Of a stretch of DNA of 22,511 bases, positions 1 to 6,793 are shown piece after piece. Numbering within the stretch: position 1 is the first letter of the stretch; each line of letters starts with the position of its first letter. Source of the DNA: Candidatus Pacearchaeota archaeon (GTDB taxonomy: Archaea; Nanobdellota; Nanobdellia; Pacearchaeales; GW2011-AR1); NCBI GenBank assembly GCA_016866915.1, contig VGKR01000003.1, forward strand, positions 1-22,511, in the 5' to 3' direction. The notes under the pieces were generated by a model. It was not told the origin of the DNA, did no database searches, and saw nothing but the letters and a program-made list of their open reading frames with translations. The position numbers and the translations under genes were made by a program.

Positions 1-161
1 AAACATAATATTATCTATCTTTCTTTATTTAAAAATCTTTTCTTTTTCGACGCCAAATTTCTGTTTTTTGTCTAAAAAACAATCACTCTTTTTTTCGCAA
101 ACATCCAAAAAATGTGTCGAAGCCCCTCTGCTTCTTCTGGAAAAAACACCAAAAAACACCA

Positions 162-213
162 CCAAACAGCCTGTTTAAACACCATCAAACACCCAAACAG
201 CCTGTTTAAACAC
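162..213. repeat. Two direct copies of a 21-bp palindrome-containing repeat (162-182 and 193-213)
   Basis: The two copies are identical over 21 bp and lie 31 bp apart start to start. Each contains the palindrome AAACAG-C-CTGTTT followed by GTTTAAAC, itself a perfect palindrome. The 10-bp spacer is too short for a CRISPR spacer and two copies are not an array. A twin binding site for a dimeric DNA-binding protein, or a remnant of a longer repeat field to the left, fits better. Confidence 0.6.
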
Positions 214-365
214 TCTTTTAGCGCCGGGCATCAACAAACTCTAAGAGATTCTTTTTTATGTTAATTAAGATAACCTTAGTGCACAACCAGGGGGTAAATC
301 AAATAAATAAAAATTTTTTAGCAGTAATTTTCATAATTTTTTAAATTATTTTTATCAGAGAAAGA

Positions 366-404
366 TTTATAATCATTAAATTTCTTAATAAAAAGAAGGA
401 GGTG
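366..404 (+). promoter_or_regulatory. TATA box and strong Shine-Dalgarno for the small membrane-protein gene at 409
   Basis: TTTATAAT near 366-373 is a good archaeal TATA box, placing transcription start near 392-398. GGAGGTG at 398-404 ends 4 nt before the ATG at 409. This ribosome binding site selects the frame used for the gene and argues against the overlapping GTG frame that begins at 402. Confidence 0.6.
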
Positions 405-408
405 TCAC

Positions 409-582
409 ATGGCAAAATTAACTGCATGGGCTGTAACAATTATCGGTGTTTTGCTAGTATTACCTTTGATTGGCCTTCCTATTGGCAACGTAACATCAGA
501 TTGGTTAATCGCAATTGGTGTTTTAGTCATAGGTATTGGCAAGCTGATGAGAAATTACAAATATACTCGAAAAAAGAAATAA
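409..582 (+). CDS. Small two-helix membrane protein (57 aa), unknown function
   Basis: The 57-residue product begins MAKLTAWAVT. It has two predicted membrane helices (about residues 6-25 and 32-46) and a very basic tail ending in RKKK, so the C-terminus is probably cytoplasmic. The start is fixed by GGAGGTG 4 nt upstream and a TATA box further up. A longer overlapping frame from 402 gives a Trp/Cys-rich composition with no family resemblance and is rejected. Such tiny membrane proteins are common in DPANN genomes, but I do not recognise a named family. A T-rich run follows the stop codon. Confidence 0.75.
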   Translation: MAKLTAWAVTIIGVLLVLPLIGLPIGNVTSDWLIAIGVLVIGIGKLMRNYKYTRKKK

Positions 583-584
583 AT

Positions 585-620
585 TTTATTTTTTCTTTCT
601 AATTCTTTTTAATTTTTTAT
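585..620 (+). terminator. T-rich probable terminator
   Basis: Several runs of T (TTTTATTTTTTC, CTTTTT, TTTTTT) follow directly after the small gene's stop codon. Archaeal transcription typically ends in oligo-T tracts without a hairpin. Background AT content is high, so this is only suggestive. Confidence 0.35.
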
Positions 621-740
621 AATTAATATCAAAGCACCTTATGGCGACATTAAAACAAGCTTAGCAGGAGCAAAATAACTAAGCCAACCTAAGTGCACAT
701 TTAGAGCAAAAAATAAATACCCCCTTTGTTATAATAATAT

Positions 741-878
741 ATGGCAACAACAATTGCTCTTGGTACAGGGATAGTTTCTTTAATTTTTGGAATCTTGATT
801 TTAGCTTTTCCAAAATTTTTAAGATATTTTGTGGGGATCTATTTTATTGTAATTGGAGCCCTTCAATTACTATCTTAA
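741..878 (+). CDS. DUF3096-like small membrane protein (45 aa)
   Basis: The 45-residue product reads MATTIALGTG at the start, then a GILIL-x-FPK segment, then a VGIYFIVIGALQLL helix. A Gly-rich helix, a Pro turn and a second hydrophobic helix with a GIY-x-I-x-G signature match my memory of DUF3096, a family of roughly 50-residue membrane proteins of unknown role. I see no good Shine-Dalgarno. A TATA-like AAAAATAAATA at about 708-718 would give a leaderless or near-leaderless start. A 14-bp sequence at 686-699 nearly repeats one upstream of the other small membrane gene. Confidence 0.7.
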   Translation: MATTIALGTGIVSLIFGILILAFPKFLRYFVGIYFIVIGALQLLS

Positions 879-931
879 TGCCAAAAAAGTAGAAAATAAA
901 CGAATTTTTAGCAAAATTTATATAGTTAGGG

Positions 932-992
932 TGCCCTAAATAAACGTGAACTAGTCAAGAAATGCCCTAAGTTTACATAAATAAAGAGGGCA
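932..992. repeat. Cluster of TGCCCTAA repeats just upstream of the serine recombinase
   Basis: TGCCCTAA occurs at 932-939 and 963-970, 31 bp apart. In the first copy it is followed by ATAAAC, in the second by GTTTAC. An inverted AGGGCA lies at 987-992, ten bases before the recombinase ATG. AGGG-TG-CCCT around the first copy is itself a palindrome. A TATA-like TTTATATAG (918-926) precedes the cluster, so the repeats sit between promoter and start codon, where an autoregulating recombinase could bind. Confidence 0.5.
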
Positions 993-1001
993 AACAAGAA
1001 A

Positions 1002-1760
1002 ATGGCATCCAACAAGCCCCTAGCTGCAATATATGTGAGAGTTTCAACTCAAGAGCAAGCTCAGCAAGGATTTTCATTAAATGCTCAGCAAGAAGCTCTA
1101 AAAAATTATGCTCAAGTTCTTGGTTATGAAATTCATGCAATTTACAGAGACGAGGGGAAATCAGCAAAAGATTTGAAACGACCAGAGATGGCAAGACTTT
1201 TATCAGATGCAGAAGCTAAAAAATTTTCAGCAATATTTATTTACAAATTAGACAGATTTTCTAGAAGTCTTAAGGATCTTATTCTTACAATAGACAAACT
1301 TAAAGAATGGGGCATAGATTTTGTAAGCCTGCAAGACAGAATAGAAACAACCAGTGCTTCTGGGAAGCTTATGTTTCATATTATCAGTGCTTTTGCAGAA
1401 TTTGAACGAAATGTAATTGGAGATAGAACCCGGTTCGGAATGCAAAGAAAAGCAAAAGAAGGGGGATTTATAGCAAAAGCACCAAAAGGTTATACTTTGA
1501 TAAACAAAAAGTTGGTAGTTCATGAAGAAGAATCTGAAAAAGTAAAGCAAATCTATAATACCTTCCTAAATGAAACCATCTCTCTAACAAAATTAGCAAA
1601 AAATTATGGCATGACTACCGCAGGCATGAAAAAACTCCTGCAAAACACAACTTATCTTGGAAAAGTAAAATTTGCCAATGAAGAATCTCCTGGAGAACAT
1701 AAAAGCATTATTTCTCAAGAGCTTTTTGATAAAATCCAGGAAAAATTATCTAGAATTTAA
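1002..1760 (+). CDS. Serine recombinase (resolvase/invertase family, with 'Recombinase' domain)
   Basis: This is a site-specific DNA recombinase that cuts and rejoins strands through a phosphoserine link. The N-terminal resolvase domain (about residues 7-145) has YVRVST with Arg13 and catalytic Ser15, then YKLDRFSR (Arg85, Arg88), then AEFERNVIGDRT with Glu135-Arg136. The 'Recombinase' domain follows (about 145-250) with APKGY and GEHKSIIS motifs. At 252 residues it lacks the long zinc-ribbon/coiled-coil C-terminus of phage-type large serine integrases (usually 450 or more), so it is a short form. The last bases overlap the convergent DUF2177 gene. The C-terminal domain is clearly paralogous to the protein at 8876. 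Short repeats precede the gene. Nothing nearby marks element boundaries, so it may be a domesticated or chromosomal recombinase. Confidence 0.93.
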   Translation: MASNKPLAAIYVRVSTQEQAQQGFSLNAQQEALKNYAQVLGYEIHAIYRDEGKSAKDLKRPEMARLLSDAEAKKFSAIFIYKLDRFSRSLKDLILTIDKLKEWGIDFVSLQDRIETTSASGKLMFHIISAFAEFERNVIGDRTRFGMQRKAKEGGFIAKAPKGYTLINKKLVVHEEESEKVKQIYNTFLNETISLTKLAKNYGMTTAGMKKLLQNTTYLGKVKFANEESPGEHKSIISQELFDKIQEKLSRI

Positions 1761-2122
1761 AGCAAGAGCACAAGAATACTCACAATTCCACACACAAGAA
1801 TTCCCCAAAGGATATCTATTAAAGTGATTTTAAAGGAATAATTAGCAAGTGTGACATAATTTGTTAAATCATAAACCCCATAAACAACAAGTCCGAAAAT
1901 ACATCCTCTTAAGAAAATTTCTAAAATCTTTCCTTCCCTCAAAACAAAAAAGAAGATCCCTAAAGAAAGAAGAGCATAAACTAAAAGAGACAAGCCATAA
2001 TTAATTTTCTTTTTCATTAATTTTCCCAATTCTTTTTTGTATAATTTTTTAGCAAAAATTCCCAAAAATATAAAATCCAACAAAATAAAAAGAAAAAATC
2101 CCAAAATCAATTCTTTTAACAT
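1757..2122 (-). CDS. DUF2177 family membrane protein
   Basis: The 121-residue product has about four predicted membrane helices. It carries the family signature: an N-terminal LLDFIFLG segment, a central GLVVYGVYDLTNYVTL motif, and a late VDI/IDILWG motif (here LIDILWG). Function is unknown; the family is widespread in bacteria and some archaea. I chose the ATG at 2122. A TTG two codons upstream would add only two residues, and GAGGGG lies about 15 nt upstream of the ATG. The gene converges with the serine recombinase and overlaps its stop by four bases; it is divergent from the MgtE-like pair. Confidence 0.85.
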   Translation of the reverse strand: MLKELILGFFLFILLDFIFLGIFAKKLYKKELGKLMKKKINYGLSLLVYALLSLGIFFFVLREGKILEIFLRGCIFGLVVYGVYDLTNYVTLANYSFKITLIDILWGILVCGIVSILVLLL

Positions 2123-2225
2123 TCTCAAAAAAAGAAACCCCTCTTTTAATACTTATTGCTTTATTCCCTTTTTCCGACAACTTTTTATAAGAAAAAATCC
2201 TGTTATATGTGAAAAAAGAGGAAAA

Positions 2226-2786
2226 ATGGGAGAAAGAATTAGCAAATTATTTGATAAAAGTTTTAAAGAGATTTTTTCAGCACAAGTTTTTGCAATTATT
2301 GGCGGGTTAATCGCAGGAGTTGTTCTTGCGATATATACAGACAGAATTTTTCTTGTACCGGGAATGCTCATAATTCTTCCGGGTTTTATGGCAATGCGAG
2401 GAAACATAAGCGGAACTCTTGCCTCTAGGATAAGCTCAGGACTATTTCTTAAAGTAATAGATCCAAACAAGATACATACAAAATTAATTCGAGGAAATCT
2501 TCGCGGCTCATTTACTTTAGGAATAATTGTCTCACTGATTCTTGGATTAATTGCCTTTATTTTTAATTATTTTTTTATGGGAGTTCTGACTCCGCTAATA
2601 ATTCTGATACCTTTTTTAGCAGGACTAATCTCGAATTTTCTTTTAACTCCCCTAACCCTCCTCGCTACAATTTATATTTTTAAAAAAGGGCACGATCCAG
2701 ACAACATAATGGGTCCCTTTGTCACAACAATCGGAGATGTAACAAGCATAATTTCCCTCCTCATAGTTGTTTTTTTATTAGTGTAA
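2226..2786 (+). CDS. MgtE-like divalent cation transporter, membrane domain only (first of a pair)
   Basis: The 186-residue product is a bare MgtE/SLC41-type membrane domain, lacking the N-terminal MgtE and CBS regulatory domains of bacterial Mg2+ channels. It has about five helices. Family marks are PGFMAMRGNISGT at about 52-64 and GHDPDN at 155-160 with Asp171 in TTIGDVTS, acidic positions of the kind that bind Mg2+ in MgtE. The frame is open back to 2037, but the upstream part is Lys/Asn-rich, overlaps the divergent DUF2177 gene and does not resemble the family. The ATG at 2226 follows a GAGG. The next gene, 6 bp downstream, is a second half of the same fold, so the two probably form a heteromeric transporter. 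Confidence 0.85.
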   Translation: MGERISKLFDKSFKEIFSAQVFAIIGGLIAGVVLAIYTDRIFLVPGMLIILPGFMAMRGNISGTLASRISSGLFLKVIDPNKIHTKLIRGNLRGSFTLGIIVSLILGLIAFIFNYFFMGVLTPLIILIPFLAGLISNFLLTPLTLLATIYIFKKGHDPDNIMGPFVTTIGDVTSIISLLIVVFLLV

Positions 2787-2792
2787 TCTAAA

Positions 2793-3524
2793 ATGAATAA
2801 AAAAAACCATCTCGAATTCAAGAAACAACTTCAAAAAGCACCAGCTCACCTTAAGAAAATTATTCTTCTGAAAAGAAAAAAAATTAATTTAGAGGCTCAT
2901 AAGGTTCATAAAAAATATAAAATATCCAAGAAAACTCTTTTTTATATTAAAGAGTACGGACCAAAATCAAATGTTCCGCAAACAATAATAAAAGAGAGTT
3001 TAAAGATTCTCTTATTAGCTTCTGTTATAAGCTCATTAGGAGGTTTTGCTTTAGAACAGGTTAGAAATGCATTTCTTTCAATAATGCCACTCCTTATTCT
3101 TTTACCTACTCTAAATAATATGATCGGAAATTACGGAGTAGTAATTTCTTCAAGATTCGCAACAATGCTTTACGAAAAACAAATAAAGGAAAAATGGTGG
3201 CAAACTCCAAAATTAAAAAAACTATTTTTTCAAATAACAGTGCTTACTGTCTTGAGCGCGATTGCAAGCTCCTTAATTGCGGTGGGAATCACATATTTTT
3301 CTCCAGATGGAATTTCCATAAAAATAGCAGCAAAAGTCTTTTTTATTGTGCTTATTGATATGGTGGTTATTACAAATGTCTTATTTTTTATAGCAATTTT
3401 TTCCGGAATTTATTTATATCGAAAAAAATTAGATCCTGATAATTTTTTGATACCGCTGACAACATCTCTAGCTGACTTTGCAAACATGGCTATTTTAGCT
3501 ATTCTGATTGTAATTCTTTTCTAA
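2793..3524 (+). CDS. MgtE-like divalent cation transporter, membrane domain (second of a pair)
   Basis: The 243-residue product has a basic, probably cytoplasmic N-terminal extension (residues 1-60, rich in Lys) and then an MgtE-type domain of about five helices. The family signatures are diverged but in register with the upstream gene: LPTLNNMIGNYG (about 104-115) aligns with the PGFMAMRGN motif, and LDPDN (213-217) with Asp228 aligns with GHDPDN. It starts 6 bp after the upstream stop, so the two are cotranscribed and likely make the two halves of one pore. The N-terminal extension is a candidate regulatory region. Substrate (Mg2+ or another divalent ion) is inferred from family only. Confidence 0.82.
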   Translation: MNKKNHLEFKKQLQKAPAHLKKIILLKRKKINLEAHKVHKKYKISKKTLFYIKEYGPKSNVPQTIIKESLKILLLASVISSLGGFALEQVRNAFLSIMPLLILLPTLNNMIGNYGVVISSRFATMLYEKQIKEKWWQTPKLKKLFFQITVLTVLSAIASSLIAVGITYFSPDGISIKIAAKVFFIVLIDMVVITNVLFFIAIFSGIYLYRKKLDPDNFLIPLTTSLADFANMAILAILIVILF

Positions 3525-3560
3525 TTGAAAAAACCTTTTTTAACGAAGAATTCGCAGCAA

Positions 3561-3575
3561 ACTTTTTTATAATCT
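3561..3575 (+). promoter_or_regulatory. TATA box for the PD-(D/E)XK nuclease gene
   Basis: TTTTTTATAAT at about 3563-3573 would start transcription near 3595-3600. That falls after the in-frame TTG at 3583 and before the ATG at 3613, which supports the ATG as the real start. Confidence 0.45.
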
Positions 3576-3612
3576 CTTTTCTTTGAATTTTTATAAAATA
3601 CTCCAATTAAAG

Positions 3613-4260
3613 ATGCCATTCAAACTTTCGCCAACATCGCTTTCTCTAATGAAAGACTGTCCAAGATGTTTTTGGCTGGAAAAACATCGGGTTTGGAAAC
3701 GTCCGGCATCTATATTTCCAAGTCTTCCAAATGGCATGGATAGAATTCTAAAAATCCATTTCAATAATTTTAGAGAAAAAAACGCGCTTCCTCCGGAACT
3801 TTGCGAAAATTCAAATTGCGCAGACATGAAATTATTCGAGAATAAAAACCTTCTTCAAATTTGGCAAGATAATAGAAAAGGAATATTATGGAGAGATAAA
3901 AACAGAAACGAGCTTCACGGAGCAATAGACAATCTTCTTGTGAGAGATAAAAAATTAATTGTTTTAGATTACAAAACAAGGGGATATGCAGTAAAAAGCG
4001 ATACTCAGGAACATTACCAGCTTCAATTAGATGTTTATAATTTCTTGCTCAGAAAAAACGGATATGAAACAGAGGATTTCGCATTTCTGCTTTTTTATGT
4101 TCCTAAAGAGGTTTTACTAACAGGAGAGATAATTTTCGACACAACTCTCAAAAAAATTTCAATTAATATAAAAAATGCAGAAAGAGTCTGGAATGAAGCT
4201 ATTTCTTTATTAGAAAAAGAATGCCCGTCAAAAAAATGTGAATGGTGCGAGGGCGTTTAA
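3613..4260 (+). CDS. PD-(D/E)XK nuclease, Cas4/RecB-like, probable Fe-S protein
   Basis: The 215-residue product belongs to the RecB/Cas4 exonuclease superfamily. Visible motifs are His102-Gly-Ala-Ile-Asp106 (metal-binding Asp), LDYKT with Asp119 and Lys121, and QLDVY (Gln138, Tyr142), the helical motif of this family. An N-terminal DCPRCFWL (Cys16, Cys19) and a C-terminal cluster Cys204, Cys209, Cys212 resemble the one-plus-three Cys arrangement that holds a 4Fe-4S cluster in Cas4 and AddB. The upstream TTG at 3583 would add ten residues but lies before the predicted transcription start. No cas genes or repeat array are nearby, so a general DNA-processing role (end resection or repair) is more likely than CRISPR adaptation. 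Confidence 0.82.
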   Translation: MPFKLSPTSLSLMKDCPRCFWLEKHRVWKRPASIFPSLPNGMDRILKIHFNNFREKNALPPELCENSNCADMKLFENKNLLQIWQDNRKGILWRDKNRNELHGAIDNLLVRDKKLIVLDYKTRGYAVKSDTQEHYQLQLDVYNFLLRKNGYETEDFAFLLFYVPKEVLLTGEIIFDTTLKKISINIKNAERVWNEAISLLEKECPSKKCEWCEGV

Positions 4261-4338
4261 TTTAATTCTTTTTAATTTCATCACTTAAAAAAGTCAGTAT
4301 AGTGTTATAAATAAAAGCAAAATAAAAAGTGCAATAAA

Positions 4339-4971
4339 ATGGAACTTAGCGAAGTAATCTTAAGATTAGGGTTGGTCTTTGTATTAACCTTCATTTACGG
4401 TTTACAAAGACAGAGAAGCCACAAACCAATTGGCTTTGGAACATTTATGCTTGTAGCTTTAGGAGCATGCGGATTATCAATTGTTGCCGAAGAAATAGGA
4501 ATTCCTTCTTCATTACCTCTTCTTGGAGCAATAATCACCGGAATTGGTTTTTTAGGAGCAGGAGCATTAATAAGGACTTCTGATAAAATTTTTGGATTCA
4601 CTACTGCAGCAAGCATATGGTTTTTTGCAATTTTCGGGGTAATTATCGGAATTGGAAGCTATCTTAACGGATTGATAATTTATTCTCTTGCATGGATTAT
4701 TGTTATTGTGGATAAATATCTTGAATTCAAAGGAATTGGCTCTTATCGAAAAAAAATAACCATTATTTGCAATAAAAAAATAAACAAAGAAGAATTAACG
4801 AAGTTACTTTCAAAACACTGCACTCGGTTTAATTTACTTAATCTAAATCTGAATAAGAAAGAAAAAAGATTTCTTTCTGCGTATCTTATTGAAGGCCCCA
4901 AAAGAGATATAGAATTTCTTATTCAAGATTTTTATAAAAAAAATTGGTGTTTTCAAATATCTTTAGAATAA
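4339..4971 (+). CDS. MgtC/SapB family membrane protein
   Basis: The 210-residue product has four to five N-terminal helices with the MgtC hallmark GIGFLGAGALIR (about 68-79) followed by GFTTAASIWFFAIFG. An earlier YGLQRQRSHKPIG segment is also typical. A soluble C-terminal domain (about 135-210), ACT-like in placement, follows. In bacteria MgtC proteins are linked to Mg2+ limitation and to control of membrane energetics rather than direct Mg2+ uptake. The gene stands 78 bp after the nuclease gene and close to two MgtE-like genes, so a shared link to divalent cations is plausible but inferred. Confidence 0.9.
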   Translation: MELSEVILRLGLVFVLTFIYGLQRQRSHKPIGFGTFMLVALGACGLSIVAEEIGIPSSLPLLGAIITGIGFLGAGALIRTSDKIFGFTTAASIWFFAIFGVIIGIGSYLNGLIIYSLAWIIVIVDKYLEFKGIGSYRKKITIICNKKINKEELTKLLSKHCTRFNLLNLNLNKKEKRFLSAYLIEGPKRDIEFLIQDFYKKNWCFQISLE

Positions 4972-5020
4972 AGAGTTTTTCACAAAACCCTTAAAAACAG
5001 ATATTATTTTTAATAGCTGT

Positions 5021-5659
5021 ATGGAAAACAAAAAAAGAGAAATAAAAGCGTTAATTTTTGATGTTGGAGGTGTTGTTGTTTTTTACGACCACATGATCGC
5101 AGCTAGAGAAATGTCAAAAATTATAAGAGTCTCTCCCAAAAAAATTTTTAATATTCTAAATGGAAGTAAAAACAAATTCACAAATTCTTATGAGTTAGCA
5201 AAATCACCCCAAATCTATTGGGGCATTATGGCGAGGTCTCTTAAAATTAATCCTAAAAAAATTCCACTGAAGAAATTTGAAAAATTATGGAATACAATTT
5301 TCTGGCCGAATAAAGAACTAATTTTACTTTTAAAAAATTTAAAAAAAGAATATAAAATTGCCTTAATCTCAAATATAGGAAGACTTCACGAAAAATATCT
5401 AGCTAAAAAATACAGATTCAAGAGTTTTGCCGATATTCGGGTTTACTCTTATAAAGCAAAATCCCGGAAGCCAAACAAAAAAATATATTTGATTACTTTA
5501 AAAAGAATGAAAATCAATTCAAAAGAAGCAGTTTTCGTGGATGATAGACTTGAAAATGTTAGTGGAGCCAAAAAGATGGGGCTGCATGGAATTCATTTTA
5601 AAAGTAATAACCAAGTAGTTCGCGAATTTAAAGAGTTAGGAATATTACCCGGGCTTTAA
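5021..5659 (+). CDS. HAD-superfamily hydrolase (YihX/epoxide-hydrolase-type phosphatase)
   Basis: The 212-residue product has all four HAD motifs: IFDVGGVV with nucleophile Asp14, LISN with Ser117, Lys150 in the SRKPNKKIY segment, and FVDD (Asp174, Asp175). The usual second Asp of motif I (DxD) is replaced by Gly16, as in the YihX and haloacid-dehalogenase-like branch with a DxG motif. A helical cap domain (about residues 20-95) lies between motifs I and II. A phosphatase acting on a small sugar phosphate or similar substrate is likely; the exact substrate cannot be read from sequence. A small membrane-protein gene starts 1 bp after its stop, so they are cotranscribed. Confidence 0.88.
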   Translation: MENKKREIKALIFDVGGVVVFYDHMIAAREMSKIIRVSPKKIFNILNGSKNKFTNSYELAKSPQIYWGIMARSLKINPKKIPLKKFEKLWNTIFWPNKELILLLKNLKKEYKIALISNIGRLHEKYLAKKYRFKSFADIRVYSYKAKSRKPNKKIYLITLKRMKINSKEAVFVDDRLENVSGAKKMGLHGIHFKSNNQVVREFKELGILPGL

Positions 5660-5660
5660 A

Positions 5661-5864
5661 ATGAATAAAAAAACAGGAAACAAACAAAATAAAAAAATAA
5701 ATAAAAAAGTTGTTTTTCTTTCAATTATTGCATTGATTTGCATAGTTTTCGCATTTATTGTACATTGGACATTTATTATCGGAGCAATAATTATTATGTT
5801 TATCAATCAAAAAGAATTATTCAAAAAAAATCAAAATAAATTTATAAAGTCCAAGAAAGTTTAA
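5661..5864 (+). CDS. Small two-helix membrane protein (67 aa), unknown
   Basis: The protein has a Lys/Asn-rich cytoplasmic-type N-terminus (residues 1-16), two hydrophobic segments (about 17-34 and 36-48) separated by a short HWT turn, and a Lys-rich tail. No family is recognised. It begins 1 bp after the HAD gene and ends 5 bp before the Cys-rich secreted protein, so it is part of that transcription unit. Composition is ordinary for this genome. Confidence 0.65.
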   Translation: MNKKTGNKQNKKINKKVVFLSIIALICIVFAFIVHWTFIIGAIIIMFINQKELFKKNQNKFIKSKKV

Positions 5865-5869
5865 TTTTC

Positions 5870-6445
5870 ATGAATTCCCAAAAAAGATTTTTAATTTTGA
5901 TTATTCTAGCAGTAAGTTTAGTCCTTCTCGTTGTTTTTTTGAATAATATTCCCCCTTCCAAAGAAATTTCAAATTTTGATGAATGTGTTGCTGCAGGTTA
6001 TCCTGTCGCGGAAAGTTACCCTCGACAATGTCGAACTCCAGAAGGAGAATTATTCGTTGAAGAAATCTCTCTCGGAGGTCAAAGAGATTCTTATGGATGT
6101 TTAATTGCTGCAGGCTATAGCTGGAATGAAGAAATTAGTGCCTGCGTTCGCGAATGGGAAAAGAGTTTAAGAGAATATCAAAGTCTTAATTCAGAAGATT
6201 GCAAAATACTTCAAATTGTTTGTTCTGAAGATAAAACTCCTTTTTATGACGCAACTGGTTGCGGCTGTGAATTAGGAACAACAACTCAAAAAGATGTTTG
6301 TAAACCAACCGACAGGCAAGTAGAAGCATGCATAACTCTTTACCAGCCTGTTTGCGGAATGCCTTTAAAGCAAACCTTTAGTAATTCTTGTTTTGCCTGT
6401 CAGAATCCAGAAGTAATTTATTATCTTCCAGAAAATTGCGAATAA
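5870..6445 (+). CDS. Secreted or membrane-anchored Cys-rich protein with Kazal-like C-terminal domain
   Basis: The 191-residue product has an N-terminal signal/anchor helix (about 7-25), so most of it lies outside the cell. It holds several Cys-rich modules. First is DECVAAGYPVAESYPRQC (37-54). Next is a related YGCLIAAGYSWNEEISAC (75-92) sharing the C-x2-AGY pattern. Then comes a DCKILQIVC...GCGCE stretch (about 110-134). The last is DVCKP...YQPVCG...TFSNSCFAC...NCE (about 142-190), which follows the Kazal pattern of spaced Cys with a PVCG and TFSNxC core. Kazal domains usually inhibit serine proteases; here that is only suggested. Disulfide-stabilised surface protein is the safest description. 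Confidence 0.75.
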   Translation: MNSQKRFLILIILAVSLVLLVVFLNNIPPSKEISNFDECVAAGYPVAESYPRQCRTPEGELFVEEISLGGQRDSYGCLIAAGYSWNEEISACVREWEKSLREYQSLNSEDCKILQIVCSEDKTPFYDATGCGCELGTTTQKDVCKPTDRQVEACITLYQPVCGMPLKQTFSNSCFACQNPEVIYYLPENCE

Positions 6446-6793
6446 TTATTTTTTCTTAAATTTCCAAACCAAAAAACTCCCAAGCATTCCTAAAGCAACA
6501 TCCCAAAAAATATTTACATTACTCTCTTTCATAAACAATCGTGTACCGGTTACTATAAAAGATAACTCAAAAACCTCCCATAAAACCAATATGCAAAAAA
6601 CAACGAGAAATTTTTCTTTTGTTTTTAATTTCTTAAAAAATTTTATTTTTAAAAGAAAAAACATCCACAAACCCCCTGTAAGAAAATGAAGTATGTGATT
6701 TATATCAAAAGATAGAATCCCTCTATCTAAAATAATGGTGTTTAAAAAATGCGCAAATTTAATTCGTACTTCATTAAGTTCAGAAAATATCAT
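6446..6793 (-). CDS. Membrane protein of about four helices, unknown (VanZ/DUF2238-like pattern)
   Basis: The 115-residue product has hydrophobic segments at about 30-50, 62-82 and 93-110, and recurring polar motifs: ILHFLTGG, LWEVFEL and NIFWDVALGMLGS. Acidic or His residues placed in membrane segments this way (H...G, WE..E, D...G) resemble the VanZ-like/DUF2238 type of small membrane protein. I cannot assign it firmly. Its ATG overlaps the stop of cstA by four bases, so the two are translationally coupled and this is the last gene of the RRM-cstA unit. It converges with the Cys-rich protein with no gap. Confidence 0.6.
   Translation of the reverse strand: MIFSELNEVRIKFAHFLNTIILDRGILSFDINHILHFLTGGLWMFFLLKIKFFKKLKTKEKFLVVFCILVLWEVFELSFIVTGTRLFMKESNVNIFWDVALGMLGSFLVWKFKKK

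Larger units (their letters stand above)
1..408. other. Non-coding region with short repeats upstream of a small membrane-protein gene
   Basis: I see no convincing gene here. The longest candidates are minus-strand peptides below 40 codons that run through the repeats and resemble no family. The stretch is AT-rich except for a CA-rich block at about 141-213, which holds two tandem copies of AAAAAACACC (141-160) and two copies of a 21-bp repeat. A possible hairpin, GAAG-N8-CTTC, lies near 119-134. The last 45 bases hold the promoter and ribosome binding site of the gene at 409. Confidence 0.6.

Noticed and set aside
162..213. Possible CRISPR array
   Set aside because: There are only two repeats, with a 10-bp spacer, and no cas gene. 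The Cas4-like nuclease at 3613 stands alone and is better seen as a general RecB-type enzyme.
1..260. Short minus-strand peptides through the repeats (about 18 and 37 codons)
   Set aside because: The two repeats fall in different reading frames, which argues against coding selection, and there is no ribosome binding site.
402..602. 66-codon open frame starting at GTG
   Set aside because: It overlaps the membrane-protein gene at 409 in another frame. It would put the GGAGGTG ribosome binding site inside the gene and has an implausible Cys/Trp/Arg composition.
2037..2225. N-terminal extension of the first MgtE-like protein
   Set aside because: It overlaps the divergent DUF2177 gene and its promoter, is Lys/Asn-rich without family resemblance, and a good ATG with GAGG follows at 2226.
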